A DNA stretch of 57,948 bases from Sporolactobacillus nakayamae (GCF_900113325.1 NZ_FOOY01000025.1:1-57948); one strand, 5' to 3'; shown: positions 47,410-57,570, counted from the first letter of the stretch. Numbers and translations: made by a program. The notes: generated by a model from the sequence alone, not told the origin.

Positions 47410-48021
47410 CTACTTTTGCAGATTTTCAATCGTTTTCCGTTCTTTGGCAAGTTGCGAAAAGTCATAGTTATTCTGCCAACGAGCCAATAGGTCAGCATAA
47501 ACTTTTCGGTGTTTCAATCCGGACTTATTAATTAGCACAGCGTATGAGAGCCAGTCTATACGTTGTCTTGTCCGTTCCTTTGGGTTATTGATCATGCTCA
47601 ATAAATATTTTTGCGCAAGTTCATCGGTAACGGTAGCGCGATTAATCATTTTGTCTCCGAAAGGATTCGGTGCCTGCACACCATCAAGGCCGACTTTCTG
47701 ATACTTTTTGTTGGAATTATAAATAGCGTCGGCTTCATATGGTGTCATAACCGCACCATTTGTTTTATTTCGGTCATATTTGTATGAACCAATAGGTTTT
47801 GGTTTCACTTTCCAATTGGATAATTCCGAAAGAGCATTCTTAGTTGCCGAATTTTGTTTGTTTTCCTTTTTGATTGATGCCATTTTTTTGGAATAATCGG
47901 CAACCTTTTTTGTGAGCCCATTGACTTTTTCCATGCTATTCGAATAGTTGACAGTAAGGACGACATTTACAGTAAGGCTGACCGATAGGATAATCAGAAT
48001 CATTAAATTTCCTTTCTTCAT
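47410..48021 (-). CDS. Membrane-anchored or secreted hypothetical protein
   Basis: 203 residues. One N-terminal hydrophobic segment (about 7-26) serves as a signal or anchor, then a Lys/Ser-rich coiled-coil-like stretch (30-70), and a C-terminal globular part that I do not recognise (PYEADAIYNS, NPKERTRQRIDW). No lipobox was found. ATG 48021 follows AAAGGGG. A TATAAT -10 lies on the minus strand at 48053-48058. Confidence 0.75.
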   Translation of the reverse strand: MKKGNLMILIILSVSLTVNVVLTVNYSNSMEKVNGLTKKVADYSKKMASIKKENKQNSATKNALSELSNWKVKPKPIGSYKYDRNKTNGAVMTPYEADAIYNSNKKYQKVGLDGVQAPNPFGDKMINRATVTDELAQKYLLSMINNPKERTRQRIDWLSYAVLINKSGLKHRKVYADLLARWQNNYDFSQLAKERKTIENLQK

Positions 48022-48258
48022 TGTGACAAGGCCCCTTTCATTTACACCTTTATTATAATTGGAAATGTGGACATATAAACTTTGACTATGTTCTTTCGGT
48101 TTTCTTATTTATTTAATCTTTATAATAAGTTAAGTACAAGGCTGTATACTAGCTCTTATGTGCATTTTCATATACTGTGAAATATAAAGAATTTTCTATT
48201 TCATCTCTGTCCTTAATGATTTTATTGATAAAAATAGTATAAGGGGGTAATTCAATTT

Positions 48259-48771
48259 ATGGAGAAAGAGATTATAAAATTTGGCGGACGATTAACGTAT
48301 AAGGAGTTTAAAACGTTTAATCGTTATCACTCAAAAAGAATCGTTCAAATTGGTTTTTTAACTTTATGGATAATCGTTTTTCTCATTAATTTAACAAGCA
48401 TGTCATGGATCCTGTCACTTACTATTTCTCTAATCATCGCGATCCTGACAGTTGCTTTGATAAAAATTCTTTTAAATTTTCATTTTCGCAAGGAGTTTCG
48501 GAGTGATCAAATATTAAAAAAAGGGGCTCAATTTGTCGTTAATGACAGTGGAGTAACTATTTTAAGAGAAAATTCCAAAACTCAATATGAATGGAATGAT
48601 ATCTTTTCTTTTCAACAGTATAAAGAACTCTTTTTATTGTATGTCTCAAAAAACAAAGCAATTGTTATTCCTAGAAGATATTTTAACTCAGTTCAGGAAA
48701 GCCAATTATTTAAACAATTAATAGCAAAAAATCTTACCCAAAAACTAATAACCAATGACCTTGGCAATTAA
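48259..48771 (+). CDS. YcxB-like membrane protein
   Basis: 170 residues with two membrane spans (about 30-50 and 52-75) and a C-terminal domain of the YcxB type (WNDIFSFQQYKELFLLYVSK, IVIPRRYF). This is common in Bacillota, with unknown function. ATG 48259 follows AAGGGGG. Transcribed alone. Confidence 0.85.
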   Translation: MEKEIIKFGGRLTYKEFKTFNRYHSKRIVQIGFLTLWIIVFLINLTSMSWILSLTISLIIAILTVALIKILLNFHFRKEFRSDQILKKGAQFVVNDSGVTILRENSKTQYEWNDIFSFQQYKELFLLYVSKNKAIVIPRRYFNSVQESQLFKQLIAKNLTQKLITNDLGN

Positions 48772-48811
48772 GAACTTCTGACTTTCAGGCAACCAGCACA
48801 CGTTTAATTCT

Positions 48812-48901
48812 TAATTTCTTCAAGTGTCACAACGAAATTCTTTTTGTAAGCTGAAGATTTACCCGCTTCTCAATATGTCACTTGTTTTTCCTTTATCATT
48901 T
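48812..48901 (+). pseudogene. Remnant of an ABC permease gene
   Basis: About 25-30 codons in the frame that leads into the 48947 gene read KLKIYPLLNMSLVFPLSF. This matches KLKVYPSLGMSLVFPFIF of the intact permease at 44865-46499 in 13 of 18 places. No other part of a permease was found, so it is a scrap of a lost second copy. Confidence 0.6.
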
Positions 48902-48946
48902 AATGATCGGTTTGCAAAACTTGTCTTGGAATGGATGGGATACACA

Positions 48947-49300
48947 ATGAAATTTATCTTCGTTTCCGTTGAATTTCTCTTAAATTTCATTCTTGGTTTG
49001 TTATTCTTCTATGTCATCTGTTTGTGGATTCTAGGTATACCTTATACTGCTCAAGATTTAGGTTTAGCATTTGTTGATCCCAATTCAGAGAAAGGAGATG
49101 GCATTTTATTTCTCGCAATCGCTTTGTTCATCAGTTTGTTTTACTTCCCTCTATTGATATTCGCCAATAGAGCACTTTATCAAAAAATAAAAATGAAAAA
49201 GAAGTACTATTTCCTTATTCTATTTTTTAGCTTCCTTGTTGGATTTTCATTGATAACTTTTCTTCAACTGTATTCTTTTCACTATCTTCTTTTTTCATAA
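48947..49300 (+). CDS. Small membrane protein, three TM
   Basis: 117 residues with three to four hydrophobic spans and a KMKKKYY loop. No family recognised. The open frame begins at 48824, but its first part is the permease scrap. ATG 48947 has GGATGGGA ahead and starts the membrane protein proper. It could itself be the end of a decayed gene. Confidence 0.55.
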   Translation: MKFIFVSVEFLLNFILGLLFFYVICLWILGIPYTAQDLGLAFVDPNSEKGDGILFLAIALFISLFYFPLLIFANRALYQKIKMKKKYYFLILFFSFLVGFSLITFLQLYSFHYLLFS

Positions 49301-49483
49301 TAAAATCCCCTCGATTTTCTCCTTATTATCAAGAGTAGCGTCGAAGGGGTACCTCATATCGATCAAACTCCGCTACATCCACTGAACAGGAGCTTTGTTT
49401 ATCTATTCATCTCAAGATTTTACGGTCCTTGATAACCCAATACATTAGGAAAAAAGTAAAAGATTTAAAAATTCCCTTTGGTG
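49301..49483. other. Short gap before the IS66 element
   Basis: A loose stem CCCCTCGA / TCGAAGGGG (about 49309-49349) may end transcription of the small membrane gene. No gene seen. Confidence 0.35.
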
Positions 49484-49491
49484 ACTTAATT
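49484..49491. repeat. IS66 target site duplication, left
   Basis: ACTTAATT directly before the left inverted repeat. The same 8 bases follow the right end at 51915-51922. Confidence 0.9.
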
Positions 49492-49542
49492 GTAAGCGTC
49501 AAATAGCCCACACCTAGTCAAAGATGTGGGCATGATTTATGA

Positions 49543-51165
49543 TTATCGGGAAGCTAGTTTGCAGTTTTCCGGAAGACTTGAGGACCAAGGAAGCAGCTGA
49601 TCGAGTGCCTCCTCAGTCTGCTCTTCAAGATTGGGGAGTTGCTCAAATAGATAAATGAGGTACTGAAATGGAATTAATCCGTTTTCCTTAGCGGTTTCGA
49701 TGACACTATAGATCGTTGCGCTTGATTTAGCTCCGCGAGGCGTGTTTGAGAATAACCAGTTCTTTCTTCCAATCACAAAGGGTTTGATGGAACGCTCCCC
49801 TCGGTTATTATCTAATTCTAGTCGTCCATCTTGTAGGAACACCGTCAGCTTTTCCCACTGCGCACGGCAGTATTTGATCGCTAATCCTAAAGCAGTTTTC
49901 GGCAGCACCTTAGGTGCCTGCCTTTGAAGCCATACTGAAAAAGCCTCAACGACGGGTTTGCTTTGACTTTGTCGTACTTGATAGCGTTCATCATCGGAAG
50001 CCTTGCTTTTTTTGAGATCCTGTTCAATTTTAAAAAGCTGATTACAATAAGCGAGTCCTTCTTTGGCGATGACTGCGGATTCCTTGGCGGATTCAGGCAG
50101 CGCACTTAATGCATCACTGAATTTCCTTCGCGCGTGAGCCCAACATCCGGCAAGAATTACATTTTTGAGTTGCTGGTACCCCGCATAACCATCCACTTGC
50201 AGATAACCCTTGAAGTCTTCCAAAAATTTCATCGGATGCTTGGCAGCACGTGTCGTTTGGTAATCATAAAGAATAATTCCCGGTTCTTCACGTCCCGTCC
50301 GATAGAGCCAAAGGTACGACTTCGATGAAGCAGATCGTCCCGGTTCTTTCAAAACTTGAAGAATGGTTTCATCTGCATGCAAAAGGTCACGGGCAACCAA
50401 GTGAGTCTTCATCCGATCATAGATAAAGCGGAGCCAATGTTCAGCTCCATGAAGCATCCAATTGGCCAGTGTTTGCCGGGACAAGGTGACACCTAAACGC
50501 TTCAATTGTTGCTCCTGACGGTATAACGGCTGAGCGTCCAAATATTTCTGACACATCACATAAGCCATCGCCGAAGGTGATGCTAAGCTCTTAGGAAAAA
50601 CAGCTTTTGGCACTTTCGCAGTGACAATCGGTGTTTGAATGGCTTCCCGTTCGCAATGGCGACAGGCATATGTGTGACGAACATGCTTGATGACCTTAAC
50701 CTGTGCAGGAATGATTTTCAGTTCTTCGCGAACTTCAGTGGACATTTCATGTAAAGCTCCTCCACAGCAGGAACAGATTTGTTCGGTCTCAGGTAAATCA
50801 TAGTCAATCACTTCAACCGGGAGATTCTCCAGCTTTTCCTGTCGCTGTCCTGGGCTTTTCTTGCGTTTATAGGTAATCGTTTCAACGGTCGGTTCGGGAA
50901 GGTTAGGATCCGATTCGCTTTCTGCTTCATTGAATAGTTGAAGGGTTAACTGCTCCGGATGTGTCTTTTCGCTCGAAGCACCGAATTGACGTTTTTGGCT
51001 GAGACGGAATTGTTCTTGGAACCATTTCAGCTTGAGCGTCAGTTCGGCGTTTTGTTTCTTCAGCGCATCACGTTCTTCACGCAATGCTTCAATTGTGGGT
51101 GTGGTGGACTCCGTTCTGTTTTCCATTTTTTTATTATAATAGAAGACACGCGCCCTGTCTCTCAT
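49543..51165 (-). CDS. tnpC: IS66 transposase TnpC
   Basis: 540-aa DDE transposase. An N-terminal leucine-zipper-like coil (about 15-55) is followed by a zinc finger (CSCCGG ... CRHCE). The catalytic core has Asp in LHADETIL, Asp in [11 protein letters not shown] and Glu in [10 protein letters not shown], and an insertion domain lies between. ATG 51165 gives MRDRARV; ATG 51126 (MENRTES) may be the true start, though neither has a strong ribosome site. It lies 12 bp after tnpB, and coupled translation is likely. Confidence 0.95.
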   Translation of the reverse strand: MRDRARVFYYNKKMENRTESTTPTIEALREERDALKKQNAELTLKLKWFQEQFRLSQKRQFGASSEKTHPEQLTLQLFNEAESESDPNLPEPTVETITYKRKKSPGQRQEKLENLPVEVIDYDLPETEQICSCCGGALHEMSTEVREELKIIPAQVKVIKHVRHTYACRHCEREAIQTPIVTAKVPKAVFPKSLASPSAMAYVMCQKYLDAQPLYRQEQQLKRLGVTLSRQTLANWMLHGAEHWLRFIYDRMKTHLVARDLLHADETILQVLKEPGRSASSKSYLWLYRTGREEPGIILYDYQTTRAAKHPMKFLEDFKGYLQVDGYAGYQQLKNVILAGCWAHARRKFSDALSALPESAKESAVIAKEGLAYCNQLFKIEQDLKKSKASDDERYQVRQSQSKPVVEAFSVWLQRQAPKVLPKTALGLAIKYCRAQWEKLTVFLQDGRLELDNNRGERSIKPFVIGRKNWLFSNTPRGAKSSATIYSVIETAKENGLIPFQYLIYLFEQLPNLEEQTEEALDQLLPWSSSLPENCKLASR

Positions 51166-51176
51166 TTCTTTGAAAA

Positions 51177-51536
51177 TTAGAGAAGTGTGCGCGCGGTGAT
51201 TTCTTTATGTGCCTGACGCTGCTGAATGGACAGACCATCCAGCAGCCAGTTGAGCTGACGACGATTGATGGGTAACGAAGGGCTTGAGTCATTGGCCTTC
51301 GGCCATTGAAAGGTGCCTTTTTCTAAACGCTTGTAATAAAGCCAAAATCCACTGTATTCCCAATGCAGAATTTTCAGCTTGTCTCGCTTACGATTGCAGA
51401 AGACAAACAAGCAGGGCGAAAACGGATCGAGATGAAAGCCTTCTTGAACCAAGACGGATAAACCATCAATGGATTTGCGCAGATCCGTAGGACCCTTAGC
51501 CAAGTAGACGTTTTCAATGGTGGACGCACGAATCAT
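51177..51536 (-). CDS. tnpB: IS66 accessory protein TnpB
   Basis: 119-aa IS66 Orf2 family protein. Typical strings are [27 protein letters not shown] and [12 protein letters not shown]. Its function in transposition is not well defined, though it is needed. The start overlaps the end of tnpA by 4 bases (ATGA). Confidence 0.95.
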   Translation of the reverse strand: MIRASTIENVYLAKGPTDLRKSIDGLSVLVQEGFHLDPFSPCLFVFCNRKRDKLKILHWEYSGFWLYYKRLEKGTFQWPKANDSSPSLPINRRQLNWLLDGLSIQQRQAHKEITARTLL

Positions 51537-51832
51537 AAAGCACGCAGCACCCGAACGACATCCGCAAACAAATCCGGATCGAATCCAGTATGAACCTCAA
51601 CTTTTGCGGATCCAACATAAATGAATAAGGGCTCCTGTTGCGTAGAATGATCCAGCCCAACAGTCATCCAACGATTAGTATCAGGGGAATTGTGACGTAA
51701 CTTGCGCCGCCAATAACGGAACTGACATAAAGGAATGCCCTGAGCCGTACACCACTGTGTGCCTGTTAAATCGCTGGTCTCGAAATCTTGCATTCGTTTC
51801 TGCCAGCGCTCATGTAATTCTACTCGTGTCAT
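51533..51832 (-). CDS. tnpA: IS66 accessory protein TnpA
   Basis: 99-aa small helix-turn-helix protein that opens the IS66 operon. RWQKRMQDFETSDLTGTQWC and FRYWRRKL are usual for the family. ATG 51832 follows GGAGGATC. Confidence 0.92.
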   Translation of the reverse strand: MTRVELHERWQKRMQDFETSDLTGTQWCTAQGIPLCQFRYWRRKLRHNSPDTNRWMTVGLDHSTQQEPLFIYVGSAKVEVHTGFDPDLFADVVRVLRAL

Positions 51833-51914
51833 GGATGATCCTCCCGATCAATTGATAGAGATATCATCGCATGATCGAGTGATCAGGAGAAGGTGTCCAT
51901 TATTTGACGCTTAC

Positions 51915-51922
51915 ACTTAATT
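51915..51922. repeat. IS66 target site duplication, right
   Basis: ACTTAATT directly after the right inverted repeat, identical to 49484-49491. Confidence 0.9.
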
Positions 51923-51983
51923 GCTGAAAGGGTACTTATTACAATTCCAAAAAATAACAAGAACATCCGAATAAAAACAGAAA

Positions 51984-52017
51984 AGCGGAGAGAAAAGTTG
52001 ATCCTTTTCTCTCCGCT
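51984..52017 (-). terminator. Terminator of the glycoside-hydrolase-like gene
   Basis: Perfect 14-bp stem AGCGGAGAGAAAAG / CTTTTCTCTCCGCT with a T-rich tail on the minus strand, 47 bp past the stop codon. Confidence 0.8.
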
Positions 52018-52063
52018 CATTAATTTTTAGAGGCTTTTAGGACAACCTCTTCTATTATTTCGT

Positions 52064-54343
52064 TCATTGATTTCCTCTACACAACTTATTATATTTTTCG
52101 AGTATTTCATATAAATGATACACTACTTCACCGTAAGCGGTCGCTTTGTCCCCTGTACCATTATATCTTGCTAAGGTTCCCATAATTTGATCTATTGTAT
52201 AATCGTAATAGTTAGAACCAAATTCATTATAATCTTGAGACGCTTGGATTAAAACTAAGGCGCAGGCACTAACATTAAAAGTATCATCATTCTTTAAATT
52301 CTCCCAAACATCCCACACATCTTTCCAATTCTCCTTATCATACACTTTACTTTCCGAAACTAGATTTGCTCTTGCATAAATCATCGCATCAATAGCGGTT
52401 CTAGCAAAAATTTGAGATAATCCAGTACTACTATCATCTGCCAGAAGCGGATTTGTTGGAAGCACAGGCGGAGGAGTAATTAGCTTTTGTTCATCAGGAA
52501 GAGAATTATAAGCCTCTAACTGATCCATATAATCATAATATTGTTGCACAGCGGCATCTCGGAGAACATCATCCGCCCCAAAACAGGCCATCTCCCGCAA
52601 CATTACAGACTGAATCATTGACTTTCTCATACTGTAAATATTGCTTAAATCAGTAATTAGGTCATCATATCTGATAAGATTGTCAAGAGCCTTGGGAACT
52701 TGTTCATCAAAAAGAAGTACGTCTCCCTTTATCCATTGAAGAATTGTTCTACCATCTTCCAATTGGTCGGTTAATTCTGCTCTCCATCCTGATTCGTAGG
52801 TACTATCAAAATAAGTATCATCAATTACATTAATTTCTTCCTGTGGAGAAACAGCACTTACACCTTTGTCTCTTCCTGATTGTATATCATTGTCAATTTC
52901 AATTAATCCATTACCAGTACCTATATATATCGTTGAGATTTGATCAAAAGCCCAATCTCTAGGAAGAGGATAACCTAGATTTCCACTAAAACCAGTAGAC
53001 ATCCCGCTTACAAAACTACTAGAAGAATAACCCCTTTCACCAACTCTAATACAAATATTTCTCGGTCCATAAATACCAATCTTATATTTAGATCCTAATG
53101 CTATCATCTTGTTATAAATCGCATTAAAGTAAGGAAGAATACTATCTGTAACTTGATAATCCAAAGCATCAAAATCTACTGAAAAGTAAATAGTTGTCCC
53201 ATCCCGAAATCCATAACTATTTGCAACTTTATAGGCAACAACAGCGTCGTTAGCTCCTTGTTTTGCGCTAAAATAAGATTGAGTAGAGCTATCAGTTTGA
53301 TAGATAGGGTAAATTGTTAATCCTGCATTTAGAATGGTTTCAATTTCGCCTAGTTGTATTTTTTTGTTAAGACTTGAGCCAGGTTTGTTAACAAGATAGC
53401 GTCCCACCGTCCTATAACCAGCATCTTTTAATGCCTGCGCTTTAAAGGAGGTAATTTCTGTGACACAGTCACAAGCCGTTCCCATGCGATTAGGGTCTCC
53501 CTTGCTTTGAAGAAGAGATAGCCAAGTTTGTTTTCCGGCAATTCCATCAGCAGTTAATGCAACAAATTCCTGAAATTCAATAACAGTGTTTTTAACCCCA
53601 TTCCCGTAGACTCCATCAAAGACTCCCGGATCATAACCATTAACGTACAAAGCATATTGTAAAAGTTTAACGAATACTCCATTATTTCCAATTGATAAAG
53701 TTGGTAACCGATTTGTTGTCGCCGGGCCAACAGAACCAGTTTGCTGTTCAGGATCAATGCCTTCCTCTGTTTGAATGCCATAGATTAAAGCCCTGTTAGT
53801 TCCTCTTTGATATATTCCATCAGCTGGTTGTACACCTGATGTTTTATAATAATTGTAGTTAAGATCCCTTTGCATCTCTCTGATCCTCTGACCTTCATCA
53901 GAAACTAGAACATAAGCATCCATGACCAAAAATGCTTTAAAGATATAGTCATAAACCTTCCCGTCTCTGATTGGTAACCCTGCATCTGTTTGCAGTCGAA
54001 TGACCTCTCTTTTTGTTCCTTCCCCAAATGTTCCATTTATCCCACCAGGACCATAACCTTTACAGTACATAGCTGATTGAAGTATTTTCACAATATTTAT
54101 GCCCTTCAGATCAGTTGGAACACTACCCATCTCCATCTCTCCCCAATTTCGATAAGCAGTGGCTGTTCCATCGCCAAAATTATTGACTGGGGTGCCAATT
54201 CCTAATTCAATTTGTAAAGCTCTCGTTAGGGCGTACATCGTTGACCACCCTGTTTGCCCATTTGTTGGTGCAGGAACAAAGCCTTTTTTCCCATGGTAAT
54301 TAAAGTTCACCCATTCTTGTGCTTCTAAAACCATTTCATCCAT
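52064..54343 (-). CDS. DUF1906 glycoside-hydrolase-like protein with peptidoglycan-binding repeats
   Basis: 759-aa protein. The N-terminal 280 residues hold three peptidoglycan-binding-like modules (GTFGEGTKREVIRLQ, DGIYQRGTNRALIYGIQ, GVYGNGVKNTVIEFQ). Next is a DUF1906/Rv2525c-like TIM-barrel domain (about 290-500: GYRTVGRYLVN, TIYFSVDFDA, IGIYG). A helical C-terminal domain of unknown type (about 520-759) ends it. There is no signal peptide, so it is either released by lysis or exported by an unusual route. Likely action is on cell wall. ATG 54343 follows AGCGGGTGA at about 6 nt. It stands alone between an IS66 element and an IS21 wreck. Confidence 0.85.
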   Translation of the reverse strand: MDEMVLEAQEWVNFNYHGKKGFVPAPTNGQTGWSTMYALTRALQIELGIGTPVNNFGDGTATAYRNWGEMEMGSVPTDLKGINIVKILQSAMYCKGYGPGGINGTFGEGTKREVIRLQTDAGLPIRDGKVYDYIFKAFLVMDAYVLVSDEGQRIREMQRDLNYNYYKTSGVQPADGIYQRGTNRALIYGIQTEEGIDPEQQTGSVGPATTNRLPTLSIGNNGVFVKLLQYALYVNGYDPGVFDGVYGNGVKNTVIEFQEFVALTADGIAGKQTWLSLLQSKGDPNRMGTACDCVTEITSFKAQALKDAGYRTVGRYLVNKPGSSLNKKIQLGEIETILNAGLTIYPIYQTDSSTQSYFSAKQGANDAVVAYKVANSYGFRDGTTIYFSVDFDALDYQVTDSILPYFNAIYNKMIALGSKYKIGIYGPRNICIRVGERGYSSSSFVSGMSTGFSGNLGYPLPRDWAFDQISTIYIGTGNGLIEIDNDIQSGRDKGVSAVSPQEEINVIDDTYFDSTYESGWRAELTDQLEDGRTILQWIKGDVLLFDEQVPKALDNLIRYDDLITDLSNIYSMRKSMIQSVMLREMACFGADDVLRDAAVQQYYDYMDQLEAYNSLPDEQKLITPPPVLPTNPLLADDSSTGLSQIFARTAIDAMIYARANLVSESKVYDKENWKDVWDVWENLKNDDTFNVSACALVLIQASQDYNEFGSNYYDYTIDQIMGTLARYNGTGDKATAYGEVVYHLYEILEKYNKLCRGNQ

Positions 54344-54689
54344 AAAAAATCACCCGCTTAAAATTTTTTAAATCTAAGACCCCCCATTCTCCTCAGAGGA
54401 CTTAAATTTGTTTTGATCACTTACAATTCAATGTGTCTCTCAGAAACTTGTTTTGTGACAAAACTTCTTAATTAAATTTTTGCAATGCCTTCATCCGGGC
54501 TACTTTTTGATTTATCCACTTGTTGAATTGTTTTATCCTTACTTTAAATGTGGGCGTCTTCCATATTGAAAAGTGAATACGTTTGCGATACGGTGATGCT
54601 AAAATGAGGAGCTATGAATGGACAAATAATGCTGAGAACACTAATAACATGAAATTTCAGTATTAATTTTTATTGAAGCACAGGTATTT
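54344..54689. other. Upstream region of the glycoside-hydrolase-like gene
   Basis: AT-rich. GTTTTG-TGA-CAAAAC forms a 6-bp hairpin at about 54448-54462. No gene was recognised. Confidence 0.35.
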
Positions 54690-55110
54690 TTCAATCGGTA
54701 ACTTTCTCCTGTACACGCGATGATATAAACATGATGAACCAAACGACCCACTAGAGCTGAAGTGAGCCAATTTTCCCCAAACACTCGTCTCCATTGACCA
54801 AATTCCCGATTCTAGGTCAACACTTTTGTGTTCATAACAATCTCTGTGCTAATGTAAAAAAAGAATTCTTGGTCCTGTTTTTTGAACGGAACGTAACCTA
54901 GTACATCGAGAATGAATAGATCCGATGTCTCGATTTGTCGCTTCAGTCAACTAAATGTTTCTGCTTTGGGCACTTCCTCTAATTGATCAACCAAATCGGT
55001 GACTTGGGAAAAACAGACGTCTTACCCCATTTCATACGCTTTGATTCCTAATGCCGTCCCTACATGGGTTTTTCCTGTACATGACTTTTCCAGAAGCATT
55101 AAATTCTGTC
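54690..55110 (-). pseudogene. istB: IS21-family istB remnant
   Basis: One minus-strand frame of about 135 codons reads as IstB, the ATPase helper of IS21 transposition: TGKTHVGTALGIKAYEMG, LVDQLEEVPK, SDLFILDVLGYVPF, FGQWRRVFGENWLTSALVGR. It has three in-frame stops (TAA, TGA, TAG), lacks the N-terminus and has a degraded Walker A. No istA was found. It is long dead. Confidence 0.85.
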
Positions 55111-55335
55111 TCGATGAGTTTGACAATGTCGAGCTTTATGAAGCACCAGAACACGGTCTTCATGAAGAATCACAAAAGATCTCACAATGCACTGAGGGAT
55201 TAAATCTCCGTAATTATAAATTCTGTAAATTAAATCCTACGGAATAACGAAAACATTTGATTTTATTTGTCACAAATAAATAATAACAACAACATTTTCC
55301 CTTGAGTTGAAAATTGATTCATAGGAGGTAACATT

Positions 55336-55923
55336 ATGAAATGTTATGTGTTTAATGCGCCGAAAGGCGAAGACCGTTGGGTAGACTATGTGGACGTAGT
55401 CGGAACAGGATCACGATTCAGAATGCGTGGTGGACAGATCGTATGGAAGAAGGCAGATGCTTACCCGCCGTATGAACCCGCACGTTTCAGCGCATATGAC
55501 CTTCACAATGATATTGGGAATGATCAATGGCCAGATTTCTACGCATATGATTATGATGCTTCAAAGGACATCTATTATAATGGGACGACAAGAATCTATC
55601 CATTGGATATGTTCAACCGTTGGGTTAATAATATGAGTGTAGACGGGGGATCATTCTATAATGTTACGGAAAATGTTCAAGTATATGATTGGAGGTATCC
55701 TAGTTCACCATTCATGACGCTTCAACCGGGCGAGTACGTTGGAATAGGTAAAGGATGGGGACATACTTCGTGGGATGGGCATCCGCACGACAGAATTTCA
55801 ATTTCGTGTTTCAGTGTTGACAAGGGAAGCCATTGGTATTATCCGGAATCGGATGGAATCCATGCGTATATCGACCATGACCCTACACAGTGGCCATCAG
55901 AGCACGGACTGAATACTTGGTGA
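55336..55923 (+). CDS. Hypothetical 195-aa aromatic-rich protein
   Basis: I do not recognise it. It is soluble, with many Trp, Tyr and Asp residues (WPDFYAYDYDASKD, GWGHTSWDGHPHDR) and beta-rich character, and has no signal peptide and no membrane span. ATG 55336 follows AGGAGG by 7 nt, a strong site, so it is surely translated. Composition suggests a carbohydrate-contacting or stable secreted-type fold, but that is inference. It lies in a cluster of IS remnants, beside the leaderless cell-wall-active-like protein, and may have come by transfer. Confidence 0.72.
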   Translation: MKCYVFNAPKGEDRWVDYVDVVGTGSRFRMRGGQIVWKKADAYPPYEPARFSAYDLHNDIGNDQWPDFYAYDYDASKDIYYNGTTRIYPLDMFNRWVNNMSVDGGSFYNVTENVQVYDWRYPSSPFMTLQPGEYVGIGKGWGHTSWDGHPHDRISISCFSVDKGSHWYYPESDGIHAYIDHDPTQWPSEHGLNTW

Positions 55924-55944
55924 TTGATTTATTTCAGAAACGTG

Positions 55945-56103
55945 ATGTCGCTTGATCACGACCTGAACGAAGACAAGAGTGACCAGAATTCAAGTGGTTT
56001 AAAAACCATAGGGATGACATTTCACGTAATAGATGGGACACCTTTTTTTCTTGCGGTTCAAAACGAAACGATCACAGATGAATTCAGTGCTTACGTAGAT
56101 TAG
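55945..56103 (+). pseudogene. Short ORF of 52 codons, possible remnant
   Basis: ATG 55945 opens MSLDHDLNEDKSDQ and closes at TAG 56101. TPFFLAVQNETITDEFSAYV looks protein-like, but there is no good ribosome site. Either a small gene or the leftover of a larger one. Function unknown. Confidence 0.3.
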
Positions 56104-56303
56104 ATTGGTGCAGGAATAAACGAATGATAATGCAGGTCAGAGCGAATAACAAGCAATACTGGTATAAAAAAACTGTCTTTCGAAATATAATATGAACCCC
56201 ATGATGGTTAAATTATGCCAACATCACCCTATCGCAATCAATGACACCTAGAAAACCCATCGATATTTGATCTGTACCCTTAAAAAACCTATGCTGTTTT
56301 GAG

Positions 56304-56337
56304 AAGATGATTCCTGTATTGAACAGGGGGTCATCTT
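56304..56337 (+). terminator. Terminator-like hairpin
   Basis: AAGATGA / TCATCTT plus CCTGT / ACAGG with a small internal loop, then T6 on the plus strand. It could end the 55336 transcript or be part of the nearby IS3 end. Confidence 0.5.
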
Positions 56338-56382
56338 TTTTAAATCCCACTGATATCTATAGTGATTGTACTAACTCATATA

Positions 56383-57570
56383 TCACTTAATTCCTCTTCT
56401 AAGTTCTTCGAGAGCTTGACAAGATTTGATCAACCCCTTATTTTTAAAGTGCTCGAAGAAGGATTCCTGCGGGGCGTTATCCCAACAGTTTCCTCGCCTG
56501 GACACGGATGTTCGAGCTTGTACTTCTTGACTAACTTCTGAACAGTAAGACTTGTATAATGGAATCCTTGATCGGAGTGAATGAAGTCATCTTTAGCTAA
56601 CTTTACTTTTTGATTGCGTTTCAGTTTATGCAGCGTATCTGTGACGATATCTAGGGTTAAATGATCAGATACATGGTAGGCCATAATTCCATGAGTTGAA
56701 CTGTCCTTAATCGTTGATAAATAAGTTTTCTGGCCTTCTTCATAAAAGAGATAAGTGATACCGGTAAGCAATACTTTTCCGAGTTGACTTTGCTTAAGCT
56801 CTCTTTTTAAGCGGTTTGGCCAGATGGTGTATTCCTTGGTCATCATTATTCGGTAAAGATTTGCCTTTCTAATCGGACAAACGATCCTATATTTGTTCAT
56901 AATCCTTCGAATACGTTTTAAGTTAAAGGTCACGCCAAGGTTCCCTTCTAATGTCATTTTGAATTGACGAGCACCTTTTTACGTTTCACTTGCTTATCCT
57001 TGGTTTTTCTGTACTTTTCTCATTTCTTTTTTCTTGGGCAGGCAAAGAAAAATAACGGTAATAGCCGGAGCATAACACTTTTGCCAATTGGCATAAATAG
57101 CATACTCTATTATTAAGTTTATTTTTTTCAATGACAGAATGAATCAGTAAGAACTTGTGTTCACCGGATCATTTTACGGCCTCAGCCTCCTTTCCATTAA
57201 GTCGATTTTTTTTAACCGTTCATTTTCCCCTTTCAATAAACGGTTTTGGGCTTTCAACCGTTTATATTTTTCCTCTAAGGAAGGCTATTTTTCAATTGGT
57301 CTTGTTGAGTTTCCTTTTCGTGTGTCACGGAGACCTGCAATACCGTTTAGTTTTTAGGATTTTCGCCATCTTTTAACTGATGATCCACATGATGCATCCC
57401 CAAAAGATTAGGATCGAATCTATGGCCTTCAAAATCTCTCTTGGAACCTTTCCTTTTTCATTTTCAGCTATAATAATACGTTTAAATTCATCAGTGTAGG
57501 TCAGTACCTTGCACCGACTTTTTTCACACAGGGATTACGAGATAATGTCTTTATTTCTTTATCTGTGAAT
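56383..57570 (-). pseudogene. IS3-family transposase wreck (orfA and orfB parts)
   Basis: The orfB part (56430-56957) has the integrase core with DDFIHSDQGFHYTS. It then shifts frame, since GNCWDNAPQESFFEHFKNKG continues in another frame down to a TGA at 56383. Upstream, scattered in several frames with stops, are pieces of a helix-turn-helix orfA (TYTDEFKRIIIAENE, PREILKAIDFDPN, LEEKYKRLKAQNRLLKGENE). Many frameshifts and stops show it is inactive. Confidence 0.85.

Larger units (their letters stand above)
49492..51914 (-). mobile_element. Complete IS66-family element
   Basis: 2423 bp with three genes (tnpA, tnpB, tnpC on the minus strand). Terminal inverted repeats are GTAAGCGTCAAATA... 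at 49492-49515 and its complement at 51891-51914, 20 of 24 matching. It is flanked by an exact 8-bp direct repeat, the size IS66 makes. All genes are open, so it looks recent and possibly active. Confidence 0.95.

Noticed and set aside
54999-55247. 82-codon plus-strand ORF
   Set aside because: Runs antisense through the istB remnant and has no start signal.
57155-57376. Two short plus-strand ORFs
   Set aside because: They are antisense of the decayed IS3 orfA.
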